In this document: positions 6,232-12,647 of the stretch, one piece after another | Layout: every line of letters starts with the position of its first letter | How positions within the stretch are numbered: the first letter of the stretch is position 1 | Assembly: GCA_016296675.1 (NCBI GenBank) | Contig: JAEDIV010000058.1 | Span: forward strand, 1-14,818 | Length of the DNA stretch: 14,818 nucleotides | Source: Clostridia bacterium | GTDB taxonomy: Bacteria; Bacillota; Clostridia; Christensenellales; Aristaeellaceae | Direction of reading: 5' to 3' | Notes under the pieces: model-generated | What the model was told of the DNA's origin: nothing | The model's input: the letters and a program-made list of their open reading frames with translations, nothing else | Database searches by the model: none | Program-made: the position numbers and the translations under genes

Positions 6232-9204
6232 ATGAAGAAAAATTTGCGCTCAGGGATCATGGTTGTATTGGCCGCGCTTATGCTCTTTTTGGCCGGCTGT
6301 GCTCCTGCAACCGATACTACGGATCCTCTGAGCGATTATTCGGTGGAGGTAGCGGTTCCGTTTCCCACTGCTTCAAGCGTAAACCAGACGCTTGCGCCGG
6401 GCGGGAACAAACCGAATACGCAGCCTACCCAGCGCGTAACCGTAATGGGCTGGATGAACGAAGCGCTGGATAAAGCGCAGGTGGACCAGTATACGGAGCT
6501 TTCCGTCGGCGCGCTCGGCACCAATGTCAGAAATCTTCAGAAGCGCTTGATTGAGCTTGGCTATCTTGAAGGAACGGCATCGGGACGCTTTGATCAGGCG
6601 ACTGCGCAGGCGGTTAAGATGTTTGAAAATGCGTATGGACGCGTTCAGACCGGCACAGCCAGCCAGATGATGCAGGTATATCTTTTTTCAAACAGCGCAA
6701 AAACATATAATCAAAAGCTTTCCGCGCAGGCGACAAATGAAAATACAGCCTTTACGCGCCTTGAGAGAGGCAATACGGGAACGCAGGTTGCGCGTCTTCA
6801 GAACCGCCTTATTGAGCTTGGCTATCTTTCGGGCAGTGCGACCGGAATTTTCGACGCGAATACGGAAAACGCGGTCAAGGAATTTGAAGCCCTGTACGGC
6901 CGCCAGCGCACGGGTATTGCTACGGTAAGCATGCAGGAATATCTGTTTTCGGATGCTGCCTACCGCGCAGGCACGGTAACGCCGACCCCGACGCCTTATG
7001 TTGCGCCGACGCCCGGACCTACGCAGCAGGCGTCAAGCGGATATACCGCGCTTCAGTATGGAAGCAGGGGAGATCAGGTTACAAATCTTCAGACCCGTCT
7101 GCGCTTTTTAGGATATTATTCCGGAAAGATCGACGGAATCTATGGAACGGGTACGGTCAACGCGGTTAAGCGCTTTGAAGCGGCGTACGGAAAGCCTGAA
7201 ACAGGTATCGCCACTGCCGCCATGCAGGTTTATCTGTACAGAGACGATGCGCTGACGTATCAGGAAGCACGCGTCACGCCGACGCCTACGGCGGTTTTGT
7301 ACCAGACGCTGTATGAAGGAAGCTATGGAGAAGCGGTTGTAAGCCTGCAAAGGCGCCTCATCCAGCTTGGCTATCTGAAGGGGCAGGCCGACGGATACTA
7401 CGGCGAAAATACGGCAAACGCGGTCCGGGCGTTTGAAGCAAGATACGGAAAGGTGCAGACTGGTGTAGCGACGCCGGATATGCAGAAATACCTTTTCGCC
7501 GGCGATGCGCTCAAGAATTCTTCCACCGCCAATACACAGAAAGAATACATGGCGCTGGGCGAAGGATCGTATGGAACGGCGGTATATGCGCTTGAAAACC
7601 GTCTGATCGAGCTCAAATATATGGACAGCGAGGCAGACGGCTATTACGACAGCGAGACGACGCAGGCGATCAAGACCTTTGAATATGTAAACGGCCGCAC
7701 GCAGACAGGCGTGGCGTCGGTTTCTCTTCAGGAACTTCTGTATTCCTCAAGCGCAAAGAGCAATACACGTCCCAATGGTTCGGGCGGATACAAGAAGCTG
7801 AAAAACGGCGATAAAAACGATGAAGTTGCCAAACTTCAGATCCGATTGATCGAGCTTGGCTATCTGACAGGAACGGTAGACGGATACTTTGGCGACGGTA
7901 CGGAAGCGGCGCTTCGCGCGTTTCAGGCGGCTTTGAACCTTGAACAGGACGGCATTGCCACGGATTTTGTTCAGACCTACCTCTACGCAGACAGCGCGCC
8001 TTATAATCCCAACGGCGAAGTTGCCGTCAGTTATGCGACGCTTGAAAGCGGAGACGCCGGAGAAGCGGTCAAAAAGCTTCAGAACCGCCTGATCGAGCTC
8101 GGATATCTTTCCGGTAAAGCCGACGGAAAATTCGGAAGCGGGACCAAGGATGCGGTTAAGGCATTCCAGGCAGTGGTCGGCTTAAAGCAAAACGGCGTTG
8201 CCAATGCAGAAACGCAGAAAGAACTGTATGCAGATACTGCGCCCCAGAAGGGCGAATCGTACAACAAGGTAGAAATTGTCAATAAGACGGCTACCGTTGT
8301 TTCTCAGTCGACGGTCGTTTATGCATCCGTCAAAGATAAGACCCCGATCGGCACGCTCTATCAGGGAACGGAGATCACGGTTTTGAGAACCTACGGCGAT
8401 TGGGCGGAGATCAAAAACAGCGCCGGCGCGATCGGCTATGCTGCGCTTTCGGATTTCGTGATCAAGGAAAGCGAACTGAACGGAAACATAGAAATTGTCA
8501 ATAAACAGGCTGTTATCACCAAAGACGAGGTCTATGTATACGCAAGCGCATCTGAGGATGCGTCTCTTATGGGCAAGCTTTCCAAGGGTGCGAAGGTAAA
8601 ATGGCTGAGAACCAACGGCGATTGGGCGGAAGTCCAGAATTCCAACGGCCAGATCGGATATCTCAATAAAAAATACCTTTCCGCTGATTTGGATGAGTTC
8701 TACGAGACCCAGTCCGCCTACGAACCTTTGAATACCGGTTCTACCGGCGAAAAGGTCAAGAATATGCAGCGCAGGCTCAAATCTCTCGGCTACTTCGACG
8801 GCGATATCGGCGGAAATTACCTGACCAAGACCACTTCTGCCGTCAAGGCATTCCAGGCAGCCATCGGCATGGAGCAGACCGGTGAAGCAACCAGCGCGCT
8901 TCAGGATCTCATGTTCTCGGCCTATGCGCCTTCAAAGGGCGAATATGCAAACACTCTCGCAGGGAGCTACCAAACGCTTGAGTTTGGCGCTGCCGGCGAG
9001 AGCGTGGGAGAGATGCAGCTGAGGCTGATGAATCTTGGATTCCTGGATTCTACGTCAATCAAGTACGGTACGTTTGATCAGACGACCAAGGACGCGATTG
9101 TGGCCCTTCAGACGGCGCTTGGATTTACCAATCCTGACGGCGTGGCATCTGTCGAGCTTCAGGCATATATCGCATCCGACGCATCTGAAAAAATCGCGCG
9201 CTAA
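6232..9204 (+). CDS. Lipoprotein with nine peptidoglycan-binding repeats and two SH3b domains
   Basis: Predicted cell-surface lipoprotein, 990 residues. The N terminus has basic residues, a hydrophobic core and the lipobox LAGC with C23 as lipid anchor. Nine PG_binding_1-type repeats start at about residues 87, 174, 271, 357, 439, 520, 601, 830 and 913; each reads roughly 'LxxGxxGxxVxxLQxRLIEL' then GYLxGxxDGxFGxxT, AVKxFE, a QTGxA turn and LFSDA. Pro/Thr linkers (for example TPTPTPY near 255) separate the first four. Between repeats 7 and 8 are two bacterial SH3 domains (about 681-745 and 754-818), which in other proteins bind wall peptides. No hydrolase, amidase or peptidase domain is visible, so a structural or sensory wall-binding role is likely (inference). 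C23 is the only cysteine. ATG 6232 is chosen over TTG 6214; GGAGG is at 6216-6220, 11 nt upstream. The gene end overlaps the convergent neighbour by 4 nt. Confidence 0.93.
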   Translation: MKKNLRSGIMVVLAALMLFLAGCAPATDTTDPLSDYSVEVAVPFPTASSVNQTLAPGGNKPNTQPTQRVTVMGWMNEALDKAQVDQYTELSVGALGTNVRNLQKRLIELGYLEGTASGRFDQATAQAVKMFENAYGRVQTGTASQMMQVYLFSNSAKTYNQKLSAQATNENTAFTRLERGNTGTQVARLQNRLIELGYLSGSATGIFDANTENAVKEFEALYGRQRTGIATVSMQEYLFSDAAYRAGTVTPTPTPYVAPTPGPTQQASSGYTALQYGSRGDQVTNLQTRLRFLGYYSGKIDGIYGTGTVNAVKRFEAAYGKPETGIATAAMQVYLYRDDALTYQEARVTPTPTAVLYQTLYEGSYGEAVVSLQRRLIQLGYLKGQADGYYGENTANAVRAFEARYGKVQTGVATPDMQKYLFAGDALKNSSTANTQKEYMALGEGSYGTAVYALENRLIELKYMDSEADGYYDSETTQAIKTFEYVNGRTQTGVASVSLQELLYSSSAKSNTRPNGSGGYKKLKNGDKNDEVAKLQIRLIELGYLTGTVDGYFGDGTEAALRAFQAALNLEQDGIATDFVQTYLYADSAPYNPNGEVAVSYATLESGDAGEAVKKLQNRLIELGYLSGKADGKFGSGTKDAVKAFQAVVGLKQNGVANAETQKELYADTAPQKGESYNKVEIVNKTATVVSQSTVVYASVKDKTPIGTLYQGTEITVLRTYGDWAEIKNSAGAIGYAALSDFVIKESELNGNIEIVNKQAVITKDEVYVYASASEDASLMGKLSKGAKVKWLRTNGDWAEVQNSNGQIGYLNKKYLSADLDEFYETQSAYEPLNTGSTGEKVKNMQRRLKSLGYFDGDIGGNYLTKTTSAVKAFQAAIGMEQTGEATSALQDLMFSAYAPSKGEYANTLAGSYQTLEFGAAGESVGEMQLRLMNLGFLDSTSIKYGTFDQTTKDAIVALQTALGFTNPDGVASVELQAYIASDASEKIAR
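8270..8630 (+). repeat. Tandem duplication of SH3b-coding segment
   Basis: The two SH3b modules share near-identical DNA: a 16-nt block at 8270-8285 equals 8489-8504, and a 25-nt block at 8384-8408 matches 8606-8630 with one mismatch. The offsets are 219 and 222 nt, so one codon was gained or lost between copies. Protein motifs are EIVNK and LRTxGDWAE in both. Confidence 0.85.
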
Positions 9205-9698
9205 AACAGCGGTTCGCGGTAAATGCTTTCTTCACGGGCGAGCGCTTCCAAAAAGCGTTCGCCCGATTCTGTTTCTGAAAGAATGCAAACGGCTTTTTCA
9301 GCATTTATGACAAATTCAGGATTCAGTCCCTTTTTTCCGTAGCCCGTAAGCGGGCAAAGCATGTAGGCACGCCTGTCCATCCGTACGGACCATGCGTTCT
9401 TTTTCTTGGAAAAATAGGGGACGAGCGGGAAAATCATGCAGCTGAAAGGACGCAGATTGCGATCGCACGTTTCATGGCAATAAAGACTTTTGGCGCTTGT
9501 TCCGGTTGCAGGAAGGCGCACATCCCTGACTTCGCCCCAGAAATAATCGGTGTCTTCTTCGCCGGGAAAAAGCCATACGCAGTCTCCGGAATCCGCGCTG
9601 GGCTTGCAGCATGCGTGGTCGCAAAGAAGGCCGCAGTCAGTTTTCAGCGGCGTTACATCGGCTAAAAGCGCGCGGGCTTTTTTGAGTTGTTCAGTCAT
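9201..9698 (-). CDS. YkgJ-like cysteine-cluster protein
   Basis: Small cytoplasmic protein of 165 residues with ten cysteines: C22, C26, C30, C31, C40, C74, C78, C87, C115 and C138. The patterns 'DCGLLCDHACC', CHETC and 'RPFSCMIFPLVPY' resemble the YkgJ/UPF0153 family, thought to bind zinc or an iron-sulfur cluster; its biochemical role is not established. No membrane segment or signal peptide. GGAGG is 7 nt before the ATG on the minus strand. It is transcribed divergently from the ferredoxin gene, with promoters back to back, which suggests a redox or metal-related job (inference). Its stop codon overlaps the end of the convergent lipoprotein gene, leaving no room for a separate terminator between them. 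Confidence 0.85.
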   Translation of the reverse strand: MTEQLKKARALLADVTPLKTDCGLLCDHACCKPSADSGDCVWLFPGEEDTDYFWGEVRDVRLPATGTSAKSLYCHETCDRNLRPFSCMIFPLVPYFSKKKNAWSVRMDRRAYMLCPLTGYGKKGLNPEFVINAEKAVCILSETESGERFLEALAREESIYREPLF

Positions 9699-9726
9699 AC
9701 ACAGCCTCCATAGAAATTATGGATGA

Positions 9727-9755
9727 ATGATACCACAAAAATTGCAAATTAACAA
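9727..9755 (-). promoter_or_regulatory. Promoter of cysteine-cluster gene
   Basis: Minus strand: -35 TTGTTA (9750-9755), 17-nt spacer, TATCAT -10 (9727-9732), preceded by TGTGG, giving an extended -10. Confidence 0.65.
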
Positions 9756-9780
9756 TTGCATTTTGAGTAAAGTGTGGTAT
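9730..9780. repeat. Inverted repeat framing the divergent promoters
   Basis: ATACCACA (9730-9737) and TGTGGTAT (9773-9780) are perfect inverted copies, each overlapping the -10 box of one of the two divergent promoters. An inner imperfect dyad (TGCAAATT / AATTGCA) covers the -35 boxes. Confidence 0.6.
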
Positions 9781-9783
9781 AAT
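9756..9783 (+). promoter_or_regulatory. Promoter of ferredoxin gene
   Basis: -35 TTGCAT (9756-9761), 16-nt spacer, TATAAT -10 (9778-9783) with a TGG extension. The -35 box directly abuts that of the divergent promoter. Confidence 0.8.
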
Positions 9784-9813
9784 GGATATATCTATAATAT
9801 AGGAGGTGTCCCC

Positions 9814-9984
9814 ATGGCCTACGTTATTAAGGATGCTTGCATCGCTTGTGGCGCTTGCGAAGCTGAGTGCCCGGTTGGCGCGATCTCTGCCGGTGACGGT
9901 AAGTACGTAATCGATGCCGAAGCTTGCATTTCCTGCGGCGCTTGTGCAGGTACTTGCCCGGTTGGCGCTCCCGTGGAAGAATAA
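9814..9984 (+). CDS. 2[4Fe-4S] clostridial-type ferredoxin
   Basis: Small soluble electron carrier, 56 residues, the normal size for clostridial ferredoxins, which pass low-potential electrons between enzymes such as pyruvate:ferredoxin oxidoreductase and hydrogenase. Two CxxCxxCxxxCP motifs are complete: C9, C12, C15, C19 and C38, C41, C44, C48. The two halves are similar to each other, the known internal duplication of this family. The start at 9814 follows AGGAGGTG (9801-9808) by 5 nt; a longer frame from 9727 would start before the promoter. Strong promoter, ideal ribosome binding site and a strong terminator point to high expression as a single gene. Confidence 0.97.
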   Translation: MAYVIKDACIACGACEAECPVGAISAGDGKYVIDAEACISCGACAGTCPVGAPVEE

Positions 9985-10027
9985 TTCAGATTTCCTTTTC
10001 TGAGTTCGTATCGGGTGTACCGTTTTG

Positions 10028-10067
10028 AAAGAAACGACATGGCATTTTGTTCATGTCGTTTCTTTTT
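10028..10067 (+). terminator. Rho-independent terminator of ferredoxin gene
   Basis: 14-bp perfect stem (10028-10041 with 10052-10065), 10-nt loop, ending in a T tract (10063-10067). The rest of 9985-10192 holds only this hairpin and the next promoter. Confidence 0.9.
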
Positions 10068-10121
10068 GTCCGGAAAAGCATTTATTTAAAGTAGAAGAAA
10101 CGCCAAATCAAGATTTCGCTA

Positions 10122-10150
10122 TTGGCAAAGAGGCGAAAATGTAGTAAAAT
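10122..10150 (+). promoter_or_regulatory. Promoter of second wall-binding lipoprotein gene
   Basis: -35 TTGGCA (10122-10127), 17-nt spacer, -10 TAAAAT (10145-10150), about 43 nt before the first possible ATG. Confidence 0.8.
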
Positions 10151-10192
10151 CTATATACCTTAAAATGGAGAAAGAACGCCCATTCGGCGGTT

Positions 10193-11911
10193 ATGGAAGC
10201 ATATAAGTATATGAAGATGATCAAGAAAACTGCCGTTCTGATTGCGGTATTGATTTGCGCTTTTTCGCTTGCTTCATGTTTTGCTGCAAGTCTTGTAACT
10301 TATGGAAAGCAGAACGACGATATATATGAGATGCAGATAAGGCTTAAGGAACTGGGATACTTTTCATCAGAGCCGGACGGCTATTTTGGCGACGAAACGC
10401 AGACGGCGATCAGCAATTTTCAGATTGCCAACGGTATCGCGCAGACAGGTCTTGCGGATCCCGAAACCATGGAAAGACTGAAAAGCGATAATGTCATAAC
10501 CAAAAAGGAATACATTGACGCTGCACGCATGATTGAAAAGATGGACTATATTTTCCAGACGGGCGATCAGGGAAAACAGGTCAAACGGCTTCAGACATTT
10601 CTTTCTGAAAAAGGATATTTAGCAGGCGCTGTGACGGATGAATATACAGAGGAAGTTGAAACGGCAGTGTGCCTATTTCAGCTGATCAATGATCTTCCAG
10701 TCACGGGCATTGCAGACAGCGAAGTGGTTTCGCTTTTGTGTTCGCCGCTTTGCATCAATTTAAACGAATGTGAAATGAAAATTGTGCTTGCCTACGGAGA
10801 TTCAGGCTCCGCCGTCAAGCTTCTCCAATTGCAGCTTAAGGAGCTCGGCTATTTTGAGGGCGATTGCTCTGCCAAGTTCGGAAAGAATACACAGGATGCC
10901 GTGTGCGAATACCAGAAATGGAACGGCCTTGAGGAGAATGGCGAATGCGGCGTGGAAATGCGCATCCATCTTGCCAAGGGCGAGGCGGTTTCCTACGCTG
11001 AGGCGCTTGCGATGGACGCGGTGAGCGCGCTGTATGAGGGCGATATTTCAGACGCTGTTCAGAAGGTGAAAACGCAGCTTACGGATCTCGGGTTCTATTC
11101 GGGCCTGATTGACAATGAATTCACGCATGAGCTTTCGGAAGCAGTATATTTCTTCCAGTTGGCTAATAATATTCAGACGACCGGCAGCGCCGATAAAGCC
11201 ACGAGGCTTCTGCTCAATTCCGGCGAATGCATCACGATGGATGAATTCACGGAGGAATTGTCCGAGATGCCTGTAAAAAGAGACGACGTCGGTCATCAGG
11301 TGGTTTTGCTTCAGAGAAGGCTGATTGATCTTGGATACTATTTCGATTCGGCAAACGGTACGTTTGACAAAAAGACGGAGGAAGCGGTAAAGAGTTTCCA
11401 GAAAGCGCACGGCATGGAACAGACGGGCGTTGCCGATACGCTGACAAGAAAACTGATGAATTCGGACGAAGCGCTGACCTATGCCGATTCCGTTGCGTTT
11501 GAGGAAATGAAAAAAGCGGAAGCGGAAAGACAGGTATTGGTGGATCTGATCTGCGGGGAAGCCGCAAACGCGCTTAACGCTCCGTATGAAGCAGGCCGCG
11601 TAGGAAAAGATGCATACGGAAACAGCGGACTTACCTATGCAGTATTTGCCATCATCAATATGGAACTTCACCCGACCATTGCGCTTCAGTATGAAAGTGC
11701 AATGGCGATGGAGAACTGGAATGAGGATCCAAATGCATTCGGCGCAGGCGATCAGGTGTTTTTCTACGCGGGAGACACGATGCTGACAGGCATCTGCGTG
11801 AACGTCGATACTGTAGTTTTCGCATCGCCCGATCAGAACCGCGTAATCAGCGTACAGAACTTCACGGAGATAGATGAATATGTGTTTATCGGATCCATTG
11901 CATATATCTGA
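10193..11911 (+). CDS. Lipoprotein with five PG-binding repeats and a degenerate NlpC/P60-like domain
   Basis: Predicted surface lipoprotein, 572 residues, lipobox LASC with C29. Five PG_binding_1-type repeats start at about residues 36, 119, 196, 278 and 360, more diverged than those of the upstream lipoprotein. A charged helical linker (about 432-462) leads to the C-terminal domain (about 455-572), which lines up with NlpC/P60 peptidases: NAPYEAGR matches the 'PYxxGG' entry, YGNSGLTYAVF matches DCSGLxxxV, GAGDQVFFYAG matches PGDLVFF, and LTGICV matches HVGIY. The catalytic Cys is N477 and the His position is L531, so the domain should be inactive as a cysteine peptidase. It also has ten cysteines besides C22 and C29. 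The start could also be 10211 or 10217; no ATG has a strong ribosome binding site. Function inferred: binding or sensing wall peptides. Confidence 0.9.
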   Translation: MEAYKYMKMIKKTAVLIAVLICAFSLASCFAASLVTYGKQNDDIYEMQIRLKELGYFSSEPDGYFGDETQTAISNFQIANGIAQTGLADPETMERLKSDNVITKKEYIDAARMIEKMDYIFQTGDQGKQVKRLQTFLSEKGYLAGAVTDEYTEEVETAVCLFQLINDLPVTGIADSEVVSLLCSPLCINLNECEMKIVLAYGDSGSAVKLLQLQLKELGYFEGDCSAKFGKNTQDAVCEYQKWNGLEENGECGVEMRIHLAKGEAVSYAEALAMDAVSALYEGDISDAVQKVKTQLTDLGFYSGLIDNEFTHELSEAVYFFQLANNIQTTGSADKATRLLLNSGECITMDEFTEELSEMPVKRDDVGHQVVLLQRRLIDLGYYFDSANGTFDKKTEEAVKSFQKAHGMEQTGVADTLTRKLMNSDEALTYADSVAFEEMKKAEAERQVLVDLICGEAANALNAPYEAGRVGKDAYGNSGLTYAVFAIINMELHPTIALQYESAMAMENWNEDPNAFGAGDQVFFYAGDTMLTGICVNVDTVVFASPDQNRVISVQNFTEIDEYVFIGSIAYI

Positions 11912-12647
11912 AATCACGCTTCTGGAAGGCGAGAGAGTGGATGATCTTCAGTATAACGGCATGAAGATTATCCAGAAAACGAATGCGTTCCGCTTTGGTA
12001 CGGATGCGGTGCTGCTTGCGGATTTTGCGCTTGTCAGGAAAAATGACCGCGTGGCGGATCTGGGTACGGGAACAGGCGCGATCGCGCTTCTGATTGCAGC
12101 GCATCATGAGAATGCGCAAATTGATGCGGTTGAGATTCAGGAAGACATGGCGGAAATGGCCGCGCGAAGCGTTTTGATGAACCATGTTTCCGAACGCGTC
12201 CGCATTCATAATATGGACCTCAGAAATGCACCGGGCAGTCTGGGCTACGGAAAGTTTGACCAGGTAGTCTGTAATCCTCCGTATTCCAAAGAGGGGGCTG
12301 CGCTTCAGTCCGTGCGCGAGAATCAGCGGCTTTCAAGACATGAAGGCGATACGACAATCGGAGAAATATGCCGGTCCGCTGCACAGCTTTTGAAAACCGG
12401 CGGGCGCTTTTCCGTGGTTTTCCCGGCGCAAAGAGCGTTTGAAATGATGTGCGAGATGAAAAACAGCCATCTCGCGCCAAAGAGAATCCGCTGCGTTCAG
12501 GGCACAAAAAACCATGCGCCGCGATTGATTCTGATTGACAGTGTAAAAATGGGCGGCGAACAGCTCCATTGGCTGCCGCCGCTCATACTGAAAAATGAAG
12601 ATGGTAGTGAAACCGAGGAATGGTTCAGGATTTACGGGCGCGCTTGA
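11874..12647 (+). CDS. trmN6: tRNA1(Val) adenine-N6 methyltransferase-like (TrmN6/YabB family)
   Basis: SAM-dependent methyltransferase, 257 residues, probably modifying an adenine in the tRNA anticodon loop (position 37 of tRNA-Val in E. coli). Rossmann fold with motif I 'VADLGTGTGAIALL' (DLGTGTG at 62-68), acidic end of strand 2 in AVEIQ, and the N6-adenine motif NPPY at 134-137. The family-typical opening 'ERVDDLQYNGMKIIQ' and 'FRFGTDAVLLADFA' precede the fold. It starts inside the end of the lipoprotein gene (38-nt overlap; 32 nt if ATG 11880 is used, which has GGAG at better spacing of 10 nt), so it is likely co-transcribed with it. It is a housekeeping gene unrelated in function to its upstream neighbour. 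The symbol follows the E. coli family name; exact tRNA target unproven. Confidence 0.88.
   Translation: MNMCLSDPLHISEITLLEGERVDDLQYNGMKIIQKTNAFRFGTDAVLLADFALVRKNDRVADLGTGTGAIALLIAAHHENAQIDAVEIQEDMAEMAARSVLMNHVSERVRIHNMDLRNAPGSLGYGKFDQVVCNPPYSKEGAALQSVRENQRLSRHEGDTTIGEICRSAAQLLKTGGRFSVVFPAQRAFEMMCEMKNSHLAPKRIRCVQGTKNHAPRLILIDSVKMGGEQLHWLPPLILKNEDGSETEEWFRIYGRA

Noticed and set aside
6491..9180. Tandem repeats as a CRISPR or satellite array
   Set aside because: The periodicity (about 81-97 codons) is protein domain repetition in an intact reading frame, with diverged DNA.
9793..9798. Second TATAAT before the ferredoxin gene
   Set aside because: No -35 element at proper distance and too close to the ribosome binding site for a useful leader.
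9727..9813. N-terminal extension of ferredoxin
   Set aside because: It covers the promoter and ribosome binding site, and known ferredoxins of this type start at the equivalent of 9814.
10165..10206. 13-codon leader frame overlapping the start of the second lipoprotein gene
   Set aside because: No ribosome binding site and no regulatory features; likely chance, though it lies in the transcribed leader.
11048..11917. Long antisense frame (289 codons) over the second lipoprotein
   Set aside because: The sense frame contains recognisable repeats and an NlpC/P60-like domain; the antisense product has no recognisable motif.
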